Assembly (NCBI RefSeq): GCF_900177775.1
Contig: NZ_FXWH01000001.1
Location: 1,550,001 to 1,614,000, forward strand
Source: Pseudidiomarina planktonica
GTDB taxonomy: Bacteria > Pseudomonadota > Gammaproteobacteria > Enterobacterales > Alteromonadaceae
Direction of reading: 5' to 3'
DNA: 64,000 nucleotides
Below, one piece after another: positions 27,515 to 35,052 of this stretch (the stretch's first letter is position 1; the number at the start of each line of letters is the position of its first letter). The position numbers were made by a program, and so were the translations under genes. The notes beneath the pieces were generated by a model, which ran no database searches, was not told the origin of the DNA, and saw nothing but the letters and a program-made list of their open reading frames with translations.

Positions 27515-28951
27515 TTACTCAGCCAATGTCGCGAGCACGTCAGCGGCAAACCGCGCCTCATCAAAACCCGGCTCACCAGCTAAATCGTAACCACGGCGTA
27601 CAATCACCAGTTGCTTCGATGGAATAACTATCAAGAACTGACCACGATTACCGCGAGCCGCAATAGTGTCATTCGGTAAGCCCGGAAAGTCATCATTGAA
27701 CAACCACCACTGAGCACCATAGCCAACCACAGGTTCATCACTATCTTCACTTGCAGCAGGTTGTGCTGGTGCCGGTTTACTGATGTATTCCAGCCAGTTA
27801 GACGGTAGCAGTTGCTCACCCTGCCATTTGCCATTTTGCAAATGTAAAACGCCTAAACGCGCTAAATCACGGGCCGTAGTCCACACCTGTGATGACAAAA
27901 TAAAATCACCACGCCAGTCGGTTTCCAAGCTCGTATGTTGCATACCCAGTGGCTCTAACAGCGCCTTAAATGGAAATTCAATATATTCCTGAGTACTTGC
28001 CATACGCTCATGCAGCACCCGCATGGCTAACATAGTGTCATTATTCGCATACTTCCAGCGCGTACCAGGTTCGGCTTCAAGGGCCGTTTGCGTAGCTGTG
28101 TCACTTACTAACCCACCACCCATATATACTCTGTCGGTGCGATTGCCGGCCGCATTACTATCTAAGCCAGACGCCATATGCAGAAGATTCTCGAGCGTAA
28201 TAGAGCCACGCGGATCGGCAGCATGCGACCAATTCTCAAGGCCGGCAGGTTCGTCTACAGTTAATATTTCTTGTTGAACTGCGGCACCAATAACACTGGC
28301 GCCAATACTTTTTGCCACCGACCAGGTGCGTTGCGCTGTTTCAGGAGTAAAGCCGTCGCGATAACGTTCCGCCACAATAGTATCAGGGGTGACCACAAGT
28401 ACTGCCGAAGTTCGCGCACCGCTGCCGTATTCTTTGGTGAATGCTGCATCAAGTACGCTATTAAGCTCATCGTTATCGGTTGGCGCATTTATTTCTACCT
28501 GATGCTGCCAGGGTTTACCATTATCAGCTTGATCGGTTGGGCTTGGATTTTTAAGTTTCGGTAAATGCGCAATGGCGTCTAGCTCAGCCCCAACCGGCAA
28601 ATCAACACAACCTAACTGCTGGCGCCACCAGGAATAACGCGGCGGCATAGTATCGCTGTATTTCACCGACACGACCGGCTGGCCCTGATGTTCGATTAGA
28701 TAGGTGCTCTCGCTCAACTCAGTGACAGTGTCAGCAATTAACGGATAAATACCCGTTAGCTCGTCACGTTCAATTTGCTCAGCTGATTTATTTGCGTTGT
28801 GTAGTGCACTGCAGGTAAATCCAGCCCGGTAGCCTGCCGCATAGGCAGACAAAGTTTCCGGGCTTTCATTTGCAAGCGCGGCAGGTGCCAGCAATATTCC
28901 ACTTAATGAAATGAAACTACTAATACTCAGTTTATTGACTACAAATGTCAT
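27515..28951 (-). CDS. Exported serine hydrolase, class C beta-lactamase/penicillin-binding type
   Basis: The 478-residue protein has a signal peptide (cleavage near ALA, residue 27) and an N-terminal region of about 150 residues without a recognised fold. A beta-lactamase-family domain follows: the SxxK motif is WSVAKS (about 211-216) and the YxN motif is YANNDT (about 301). The third motif is not the usual KTG or HxG; GNRGQFL occupies its place. Family members include esterases and D-aminopeptidases, so resistance to beta-lactams should not be assumed. It lies in an operon after the retropepsin-like gene (34-base gap) and before the VOC gene. Confidence 0.85.
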   Translation of the reverse strand: MTFVVNKLSISSFISLSGILLAPAALANESPETLSAYAAGYRAGFTCSALHNANKSAEQIERDELTGIYPLIADTVTELSESTYLIEHQGQPVVSVKYSDTMPPRYSWWRQQLGCVDLPVGAELDAIAHLPKLKNPSPTDQADNGKPWQHQVEINAPTDNDELNSVLDAAFTKEYGSGARTSAVLVVTPDTIVAERYRDGFTPETAQRTWSVAKSIGASVIGAAVQQEILTVDEPAGLENWSHAADPRGSITLENLLHMASGLDSNAAGNRTDRVYMGGGLVSDTATQTALEAEPGTRWKYANNDTMLAMRVLHERMASTQEYIEFPFKALLEPLGMQHTSLETDWRGDFILSSQVWTTARDLARLGVLHLQNGKWQGEQLLPSNWLEYISKPAPAQPAASEDSDEPVVGYGAQWWLFNDDFPGLPNDTIAARGNRGQFLIVIPSKQLVIVRRGYDLAGEPGFDEARFAADVLATLAE

Positions 28952-28985
28952 TGCCAGCTCCTGCTTCGCCAGTTCATTGAATTAG

Positions 28986-29909
28986 CTAGGGAGCGTGAAT
29001 GTGTCCCAAGCCTGATTGATAATCCAAGGTTAACACAAAGTGTTTTAAAACATCTGTACTCAGATAACCACGTACTCGAGCACCCTGCACCCGCGACATG
29101 CTGTTCTCGCTTTGTTGGGTTAAGTTGGCATTTTCACCTTCGGCTCGCACCGCTACCACTACATCGGCCATTTCATAAGGACCAAGCGTCATTTCCGGTA
29201 GCGTGAATAGATCCACATATTGGTTACCCTGGGAGCTGTTAATCTCAATAGTTTCAGGACCAAATCGTTCTATCCAATTGTATTTTTCAGCAAGGCTACG
29301 CTCAGTAAATACGCCCGGACCACCTTCTGTGTTAATAACCAGCCAAACGTCCGTTTCACCGTTTAAGTTTACTTGCACCAGCGGATCACCGGTTTCAGCG
29401 TCACGACGAGTTTTTAAGTTCGAGATTTCTTTCATATCTACACTGTCGCGGGTCAGCAAACGCATTCTCGCATTTGGGTAATCAATCTGAATAATAAACT
29501 TCTTCAGGAAGTTAGCACCAAGTGACACCCCTACATCAGGCGAGCCATAATCCATTTCGGCAAATTCCATGGCGGTGTCCTGACCAAACAAGTTAATAGC
29601 TACTTTACCGTAAATTGGTTTAGCTCTATTCTCCGGCACGCTGCTTTCACTAAATGTAGTTTGTATGCGAACTTCCCTACCTGTGTCGTTCAGTTTCAAG
29701 TTGTGCTTTGCAATAAACTCAGCACCTATAGTATTCAAAGTATCTGCCGAGCTGATTGCTGCTCGCGTCTGAATCCCTTCCACAGTAACTGGCAGCGCTA
29801 GTCCTCCACCCGAGAAATCAACATCAAACCATTCGGTAGCTCCGGCCCAACTCAATTGGCTAAAGCTGAGACTAATCAGCAACGTAAATGTTAAAAAAAG
29901 TCTATACAT
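28986..29909 (-). CDS. Exported retropepsin-like protein lacking both catalytic aspartates
   Basis: The 307-residue protein has a signal peptide (cleavage after LSWA, about residue 22) and two repeats resembling retroviral-type aspartyl protease domains. In each, the position of the DTG catalytic loop is altered: repeat one reads AISSADT (51-57) followed by LNTIGAEFIAKHNL, and repeat two reads VINTEGG (191-197) followed by PGVFTERSLAEKY. The flanking pattern (small hydrophobic strand, loop, then an ExLAxKxxL-type helix) is retained. It is therefore probably a binding or scaffold protein, not a protease. It heads an operon with an exported serine hydrolase and a VOC protein. The fold assignment is by pattern and moderately certain. 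Confidence 0.65.
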   Translation of the reverse strand: MYRLFLTFTLLISLSFSQLSWAGATEWFDVDFSGGGLALPVTVEGIQTRAAISSADTLNTIGAEFIAKHNLKLNDTGREVRIQTTFSESSVPENRAKPIYGKVAINLFGQDTAMEFAEMDYGSPDVGVSLGANFLKKFIIQIDYPNARMRLLTRDSVDMKEISNLKTRRDAETGDPLVQVNLNGETDVWLVINTEGGPGVFTERSLAEKYNWIERFGPETIEINSSQGNQYVDLFTLPEMTLGPYEMADVVVAVRAEGENANLTQQSENSMSRVQGARVRGYLSTDVLKHFVLTLDYQSGLGHIHAP

Positions 29910-30022
29910 CCTGTGTTCCTTGTTGTAATTTTTAGTTCACACCAAATTCTATATAAAACAACGTTTTGATCCTATCGTTTTATACAATTTTGCAACATAT
30001 AGTTACAATTCCCGGCTAAATT

Positions 30023-31378
30023 ATGCATCAGCTCGCTCGCGCTACCTTACTTATCGCCACAACCCTGTTCGCAACAGGCTGTACCACCTTTGGAGTTATC
30101 GACAATGACTCTCAGGCTACTTCCGAAAACAGCGCGAATAACTACGCATTAAAAGACTACGAAACCGCCAATAATCGCTCTGATGACATTACTCTGGTAT
30201 TAGCTTTTTCAGGTGGCGGTAGTCGCGCTGCGGCACTTTCTTATGGCGTGATGGAAGCACTGCGTGACGCCGAGTTGGAAATAGATGATAAAAACACCAG
30301 CATGCTGGATCAGGTAGACATGATTTCATCAGTATCTGGCGGCAGTTTTACCGCTGCCTATTATGGCTTATTTGGTGATCAACTATTTACCCAGTTCGAA
30401 CGCGATTTTCTGAGCATAGACTACGTGAATGAGTGGCTTTACGGGTTAGCCAGCCCACTGCTGTGGTTTTCACGCGAAGGACGCACTGAAATAGCCACCC
30501 GACTGTACGAAGAGAAATTATTCAAAGGTGCCACCTTTGCTGATTTAAAGCGCGCTGACGCTCCGTTAATTGTCATGAATGCTACTGACATGGGTGGTGG
30601 AATACGCTTCTCGTTCGTGCAAGAGTATTTTGACCTACTCTGTTCAGATATCGCCAATTTCCCGATTGCTCGCGCGGTAACAGCATCATCGGCGGTGCCG
30701 GTGATGTTAAACCCGGTAGTACTACGCAACCATAAGGGCTGTGTAAACCCAGAGCAGTCGTATTTGCAGGAACTTGATCAATCGAAGCTGGAAGAAGCAC
30801 AACTGTCTCCGCATTTAATTGAAACTATTGAATCATTAAAAACCTATGAGCATCGTGATGAACGCCAGTATATTCACCTGGTTGACGGTGGCATTACCGA
30901 CAATCTTGGCTTAATGGCATTTTATGAAATGGTCGAAATAAGCGGTGGTATTGAAGATTTCATGAAACTGATTGGAACCGAACCCTCCAAACGGCTGGTT
31001 ATTATTTCGGTAAATGCGTCAGCTAAACCGCGTTACAATATTGAGTCCACTAATGAAATTCCTGATATTGAGAACACCATTAGCGCGGTAACCGACACTC
31101 AGTTGCATCGTTACAATGCGGCAACTATTAGTTTAATTCGTCGCAGCATGGAGCGTTGGTCAGAGGACTTGTCAGAGTTATGGTCACCCATAGAACCCTA
31201 TTTAATTGAACTGAGCTTTGACGGTGTGCAACAAGAAGACGAACGTAACTTTTTAAACCAAATACCAACCAGCCTGTCACTGACCAAAGAGCAATCAAGC
31301 GCTCTGGCTAAGGCTGGTCGCGAATTGTTAAAGGATAATCCTGAGTTTCAGCGGCTACTTGAGGACTTAAAGGATTAG
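30023..31378 (+). CDS. Patatin-like phospholipase, lipoprotein
   Basis: The 451-residue product has a lipoprotein signal ending FATGC (Cys20). The patatin domain shows the oxyanion loop FSGGGSRAAALSYGV (64-68 for GGGSR), the nucleophile segment SSVSGGSFTAAYYG (Ser near 105) and the catalytic Asp in DGGITDNLG (near 290). These form the Ser-Asp dyad of acyl hydrolases. The family cleaves phospholipid or other acyl esters. Lipidation implies action at the inner or outer membrane. The gene is divergent from the retropepsin-like operon. Its stop codon overlaps that of the convergent histidine phosphatase. Confidence 0.9.
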   Translation: MHQLARATLLIATTLFATGCTTFGVIDNDSQATSENSANNYALKDYETANNRSDDITLVLAFSGGGSRAAALSYGVMEALRDAELEIDDKNTSMLDQVDMISSVSGGSFTAAYYGLFGDQLFTQFERDFLSIDYVNEWLYGLASPLLWFSREGRTEIATRLYEEKLFKGATFADLKRADAPLIVMNATDMGGGIRFSFVQEYFDLLCSDIANFPIARAVTASSAVPVMLNPVVLRNHKGCVNPEQSYLQELDQSKLEEAQLSPHLIETIESLKTYEHRDERQYIHLVDGGITDNLGLMAFYEMVEISGGIEDFMKLIGTEPSKRLVIISVNASAKPRYNIESTNEIPDIENTISAVTDTQLHRYNAATISLIRRSMERWSEDLSELWSPIEPYLIELSFDGVQQEDERNFLNQIPTSLSLTKEQSSALAKAGRELLKDNPEFQRLLEDLKD

Positions 31379-31908
31379 TCCTTTTTCGTTTCAGGTAGCA
31401 TAGGCACCACCAGACGGGTGGTCACAACTTTGCCGTTGCTAATAACCAACTGAAACAAGTCACCGAAATCTTCTTCGGTTAATGCAGGAGCCTCACCACC
31501 GGCTTTTACAACCAAATCTGGTACTGTGTTGCTGTGGCCAATAATAAGCGCGTTCTGTTGTTGTGCCAGCAAGCTATCAACAAGCTTTTCCGGTTCACCA
31601 GCAACATAAGTTTCCACACTAAGATTCAGCAGCTTGCCGGCAGGACCTGCCGTTTGCCGAGTGCGTTGATAATCGGTGGTATAAATTCGTTCAATTCCAG
31701 CATTTTGCAACATAGTTGCCAAAATGGCAGCTCGGCGATGCCCTGCCTGAGTTAGTATCGGGTCGTCTTTGGCATCAACCTTCTCCGCATGACGCGAAAA
31801 GTATAAGGTATAGCTAGTGTCGGCAGCATTGGCACTTGTGGTCATCGTCATCATCAGTAACAGTACTTTTAGTAAAGAGGTTAGTCCCGTACATATCATC
31901 AATTTCAT
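31375..31908 (-). CDS. Exported histidine phosphatase superfamily protein
   Basis: The 177-residue protein has an N-terminal hydrophobic signal (cleavage near SANA) and the phosphohistidine motif SRHAEKVD, with Arg and His at the start of the domain. YTTDYQRTRQTA and a second His in IGHSNTVPDL complete the active site. The short form resembles SixA-like or broad phosphatases. Export suggests it acts on extracytoplasmic phosphate esters; the substrate is unknown. The gene follows the Ca/Na antiporter gene on the minus strand after a 54-base gap and overlaps the patatin stop by four bases. Confidence 0.85.
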   Translation of the reverse strand: MKLMICTGLTSLLKVLLLMMTMTTSANAADTSYTLYFSRHAEKVDAKDDPILTQAGHRRAAILATMLQNAGIERIYTTDYQRTRQTAGPAGKLLNLSVETYVAGEPEKLVDSLLAQQQNALIIGHSNTVPDLVVKAGGEAPALTEEDFGDLFQLVISNGKVVTTRLVVPMLPETKKD

Positions 31909-31962
31909 TCGTGTTAGTCTCGGTAATGATTCAACCTGAGGCTTGTGTGCTGCGTTGTACGG

Positions 31963-32925
31963 TTAGCCACCAAACACGGTAAAACTTAAGCCAACGTAAG
32001 CCACATAAGCAGCCAAAAATATAGCGCCCTCTAGTCGCGACAAACGCCGCCCCGTATACAAGAACAGCAATAATACCAGCGAAGTTGCCAACAATACCCA
32101 TTGGTCGAACTGTAAAATCCGTTCACTCACCGGTAAGGGTTGCAGCAAGGCTGAAATACCTAAAATACCCAGTAAGTTGAATATATTGCTCCCCAGAATG
32201 TTACCCACGGCAACATCGGCATGACGACGCAATGCGGCAATAATAGATACCGCAAACTCCGGTAGCGAGGTTCCCACGGCAACCAAAGTTAAACCAATAA
32301 CTGCTTCAGAAATACCGAACGCCTCGGCAATACCAGTAGCGCCTTTCAATAAAATCTGCGAGCCAACAATTAACAACGCTAACCCAATAACTATCGCTGT
32401 TGCTATCCACAGACCGGTTTTGGGTAAGGCTTCAATTTCATTCGCTTCAGCCGTGTGCATTTCTGCAGCGGGGTTATTTTGCAAGCGCTCGGTGCGATAC
32501 GCCCAGACTAAATAAGCCAGTAGCGCCAGCAACAGAATAGCTGCATCGCCACGTGCCAGCGCACTACCACCAACCAAAATGATAAATAGAACCGTTGCCG
32601 CTAACACGGTTATAGCGTCACGGCGCAACGCCAATGGTTTTACTGCCAGTGGGCAAATAATGGCGCAGGTACCCAGAATAAGCAGCACGTTACCTATATT
32701 ACTGCCAACCACGTTACCTACCGCAATATCGGGCTGTAAGTTTAATGCCGCATCTATTGAAACTACTAACTCAGGAGCGGAGGTACCAAAACCAACGATA
32801 AGTAAGCCACTGAGTAGTGGTGAAATGCCTATACGTTTGGCGGTAGCAAGCGAGCCACGGATAAGCGCTTCCCCGCCTGTTGTAAGTAGTACCACACCAA
32901 CGATAACAAACAATAAATCCATCAT
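31963..32925 (-). CDS. Calcium/sodium antiporter, YrbG/CaCA family
   Basis: The 320-residue membrane protein contains the two alpha repeats of the cation/Ca exchanger superfamily. The first is GFGTSAPELVVS with GNVVGSNIGNVLLILG; the second is AVGTSLPEFAVS with GNILGSNIFNLLGILG. About ten transmembrane segments are visible. It would exchange sodium or protons for calcium across the inner membrane. The ATG follows AAGGAG by eight bases. It starts 18 bases after yebG, so it may be partly SOS-controlled by readthrough. Confidence 0.93.
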   Translation of the reverse strand: MMDLLFVIVGVVLLTTGGEALIRGSLATAKRIGISPLLSGLLIVGFGTSAPELVVSIDAALNLQPDIAVGNVVGSNIGNVLLILGTCAIICPLAVKPLALRRDAITVLAATVLFIILVGGSALARGDAAILLLALLAYLVWAYRTERLQNNPAAEMHTAEANEIEALPKTGLWIATAIVIGLALLIVGSQILLKGATGIAEAFGISEAVIGLTLVAVGTSLPEFAVSIIAALRRHADVAVGNILGSNIFNLLGILGISALLQPLPVSERILQFDQWVLLATSLVLLLFLYTGRRLSRLEGAIFLAAYVAYVGLSFTVFGG

Positions 32926-32943
32926 CGCTTCACTCTCCTTATG

Positions 32944-33222
32944 TTATTCAGATGCTTTTGGCGCTGCTGGTGCAGGCTTTTTCTTGGTTACTTTCTTTTT
33001 CGCACCCAGCGCTATTAATACCCGTTCACGCTCTTTGGCCAGAAACATTGCTAATGCTTCTAATTGCTGCTCATCACTTACCAGCTCACTGGTTTCTAAC
33101 AGTGGTACTAACTCATCCACCATATCGAGCATTTTATCATGCGCGTCGGCTTCGGCTTTTGAAGTGAAAGTCATTTTTTCGGCTCCGTCGCGAACAACTA
33201 CATATTTGGTTACTACCGCCAT
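32944..33222 (-). CDS. yebG: SOS-regulated YebG-family protein
   Basis: The 92-residue protein matches YebG: it opens MAVVTKYVVVRDGAEKMTFT and continues SKAEADAHDKMLD; the C-terminal half is variable, ending in a Lys/Ala/Pro-rich tail. YebG is DNA-damage-inducible in E. coli and has no established biochemical function. A LexA box that matches the CTGT-N8-ACAG consensus overlaps its -10 element, so SOS control is very likely here too. The ATG is eight bases after AAAGGA. Confidence 0.93.
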   Translation of the reverse strand: MAVVTKYVVVRDGAEKMTFTSKAEADAHDKMLDMVDELVPLLETSELVSDEQQLEALAMFLAKERERVLIALGAKKKVTKKKPAPAAPKASE

Positions 33223-33256
33223 CGTGGATGTCCTTTGGTAATCGTTATATTTAACA

Positions 33257-33292
33257 CTGTTTATTTATACAGTTATTGTGTTTTGTATGCAA
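33257..33292 (-). promoter_or_regulatory. LexA box and sigma-70 promoter of yebG
   Basis: CTGTTTATTTATACAG (33257-33272) is a perfect LexA site. On the minus strand TTGCAT (33292-33287) and TATAAA (33269-33264) are 17 bases apart, and the LexA box covers the -10 element. Repressor binding would block RNA polymerase. Confidence 0.92.
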
Positions 33293-33363
33293 CTGCCGGG
33301 TTGGAGTCGAGAAGGTCTGGTACCAGTAGTTCTGTTGGCAGCATCAAATTTAGCTTTTGATTG

Positions 33364-33405
33364 TTACACCGCACCTGACGTAGAACGTCAGGTTACTCGG
33401 TGTAA
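33364..33405 (-). terminator. Two-stem hairpin across the queH stop codon
   Basis: An inner repeat ACCTGACGT / ACGTCAGGT (33373-33381 and 33385-33393) is enclosed by an outer repeat TTACACCG / CGGTGTAA (33364-33371 and 33398-33405). The queH TAA (33395-33393) sits at the junction. No T-run follows on the minus strand, so it may be a processing or stability element, not a classical terminator. Confidence 0.5.
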
Positions 33406-34046
33406 TATTGCACACCAAGTTCAATACGATCGCGGCCGTTTTCAAGGCGCCAGCGGTTGGTATCACGTAGTGAATAAATACAGCCGCAATACTCTTGTTG
33501 GTAAAACCGTTCGCGTTTGGAAATTTCAACCATACGTGCAGCACCGCCCTGCTTGCGCCAGTTAAACGTCCAATAATGCATGTCCGGATAGCGCGCTGCC
33601 GCACGTTTACCACAGTCATTAATTTGTTCCATGTTCTTCCAGCGTGAAATACCAAGGCAACTGGTTATGGTATCAAAGCCATGCTCGTGGGCATAAAGCG
33701 CGGTACGCTCAAAGCGCATGTCGAAGCATGCGGTACAACGTTCACCACGCTCTGGTTCCCACTCTAAACCTTTCACCCGCTCGAACCAGTTCTTACTGTC
33801 GTAATCCGCATCAATAAAAGGCACACCAAGCTTTTCGGCAAAGCGAATGTTCTCTTCTTTGCGCAGCAAGTATTCTTTTTCAGGATGAATGTTTGGGTTG
33901 TAGAAAAATATGGTGAACTTAATACCAGCTTCCGCCATACGCTCCATCACTTCGCCGGAGCACGGCGCACAGCACGAATGCAGCAACACGTGATCTGAGC
34001 CGGTGGGAGTTTCTAAAACTATTGTTTCTTGTGCGGACTTTTTCAT
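33393..34046 (-). CDS. queH: Epoxyqueuosine reductase QueH
   Basis: The protein contains [15 protein letters not shown] near its N-terminus (two adjacent Cys and a third at CxxC distance). [20 protein letters not shown] and [15 protein letters not shown] follow; CGCIYS near the C-terminus completes the metal-binding set. QueH is the cobalamin-independent enzyme that reduces epoxyqueuosine to queuosine in tRNA anticodons and replaces QueG. I prefer the ATG at 34046 ([10 protein letters not shown]) to a TTG nine bases upstream. It shares strand and direction with yebG but is separated from it by about 170 bases containing the LexA-controlled promoter. Confidence 0.93.
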   Translation of the reverse strand: MKKSAQETIVLETPTGSDHVLLHSCCAPCSGEVMERMAEAGIKFTIFFYNPNIHPEKEYLLRKEENIRFAEKLGVPFIDADYDSKNWFERVKGLEWEPERGERCTACFDMRFERTALYAHEHGFDTITSCLGISRWKNMEQINDCGKRAAARYPDMHYWTFNWRKQGGAARMVEISKRERFYQQEYCGCIYSLRDTNRWRLENGRDRIELGVQYYTE

Positions 34047-34155
34047 AATCAACAACCAATCACTATCTAATAACGAATCAAGGGCGAATTGTGCCTATTA
34101 TAACAGCGGATGCAACGCTGCTGCGATAAATAACTATAACTACGATGAGGATAAT

Positions 34156-34191
34156 TTTACAAACTCATTATTGATAACGATTATCATTTAG
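34156..34191 (+). promoter_or_regulatory. Fur box over the promoter of the 78-residue Cys-rich gene
   Basis: GATAACGATTATCATTTAG (34173-34191) closely resembles the Fur consensus. TTTACA (34156-34161) and GATTAT (34179-34184) form a 17-spaced promoter, with the -10 inside the Fur box. The first downstream gene begins at 34258. Confidence 0.75.
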
Positions 34192-34257
34192 ATTAACTTT
34201 GTTATGGGCGATTGATTCACAACCTGTAACGACAACCATAACGAGGTGATCTGATCT

Positions 34258-34494
34258 ATGCGCACACAACAATGGCAACGAAATCCAATTAAGGTAACTA
34301 CCGAGCCCTCTCCTGCACCTAACTCAGGCCAAGATAAACAAGGCGTAAATCTCACTATTGATTCAGCCAAGCTGATGCAGCTGTTGCATGATGGCCACTT
34401 GGTGGCCAGCGATATTCATTGCCTTGGCAACTGCAGTAAGGAGTGCGTACGCGGTTTATTGTTGCGCTGTGTGCATTATAAAATCTGTGGTTAG
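34258..34494 (+). CDS. Small Cys-rich protein, predicted iron-repressed, function unknown
   Basis: I do not recognise a named family. The 78-residue protein has a polar N-terminal third, then a helix-like segment (SAKLMQLLHDGHLVASDIHC) and five Cys at 55, 59, 63, 71 and 77 in the last 24 residues. That spacing suggests a metal- or cluster-binding tail. There is no signal peptide. A good AGGTGA ribosome site precedes the ATG. The Fur box 66 bases upstream implies induction under iron limitation. It is convergent with the DCC-family gene, sharing a TTAG stop overlap. A regulatory or iron-sparing role is inference only. Confidence 0.75.
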   Translation: MRTQQWQRNPIKVTTEPSPAPNSGQDKQGVNLTIDSAKLMQLLHDGHLVASDIHCLGNCSKECVRGLLLRCVHYKICG

Positions 34495-34883
34495 TTATCG
34501 ATTGAGCACTGCTCACAACGTTCCTTGCCCGTTAATAGCTTGGAAATACGGTTCCTGTTCCCGGCAAAACCAAGGTAGACCTTGTCCGCTATCCAACTCA
34601 ACCCGGGCCAGCGTAGCGGCGCTGTCAGCCAACCACGACCCACCAGCGACCAGGCTGCGTGCGTCACGTCCAGACCATACAACATGTTCCCGTTCGCATC
34701 CATGCCATGCAAAATCGCATTCGCACGAGCGACATCTACATTGCCAAACCGCTGCGAGAAGCTCTGTTCATGAATATTCTCAAATGCCATGGCCTGTTTT
34801 TTATCCAGGCGCTTCAAGTGTTTCATTTCGCGAACACATAACGGACAACCACCGTCATAGAATATCGTTAGTTGATGCGACAT
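34491..34883 (-). CDS. DCC1-like thiol-disulfide oxidoreductase (DUF393)
   Basis: The 130-residue protein starts with the DUF393 signature TIFYDGGCPLCVREMKHL, with a CxxC pair at residues 13 and 16 in a thioredoxin-like setting. It continues with LDKKQAMAFENIHEQ and a conserved LHGMDANGNMLYGLDV segment. Members are thought to be thiol-disulfide oxidoreductases, but substrates are unknown. There is no signal peptide, so it is cytoplasmic. The gene is convergent with the Cys-rich small protein. Confidence 0.88.
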   Translation of the reverse strand: MSHQLTIFYDGGCPLCVREMKHLKRLDKKQAMAFENIHEQSFSQRFGNVDVARANAILHGMDANGNMLYGLDVTHAAWSLVGRGWLTAPLRWPGLSWIADKVYLGFAGNRNRISKLLTGKERCEQCSIDN

Positions 34884-34994
34884 AAAATCTCGTGAGTTAA
34901 AAAGTTCTGTAAGTAGTTACGTTCATTGTACCCGCATAGTTCAGTCATTTCGCTGATGTAAAGAAAGCACAACACCGGTGAATTAGCCGCAAGT

Positions 34995-35021
34995 TTGAAA
35001 CGCCGCCATTTATGCTATATT
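34995..35021 (+). promoter_or_regulatory. Candidate extended -10 promoter of the branched-chain aminotransferase gene
   Basis: TTGAAA (34995-35000) and TGCTATATT (35013-35021) form a -35 and an extended -10, with a slightly short spacer of 15 bases. The coding start at 35053 leaves a leader of about 25 bases. Confidence 0.5.
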
Positions 35022-35052
35022 GCGCACCAACTTAAGAACCCAGGAACGAACT

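Noticed and set aside
27515-28951. Beta-lactam resistance gene
   Set aside because: The SxxK and YxN motifs exist but the third motif is not that of class C lactamases, and the exported hydrolase operon points to another substrate.
32579-33241. A 220-residue open frame on the plus strand opposite the antiporter and yebG
   Set aside because: It is low-complexity (Ser/Thr/Asn/Pro) and lies entirely over well-supported minus-strand genes; it is a mirror of membrane-protein codons.
34388-34885. A 165-residue plus-strand frame overlapping the DCC-family gene
   Set aside because: Arg/Ser/His-rich and antisense to the DUF393 gene; the reading frame for the conserved protein is the minus one.
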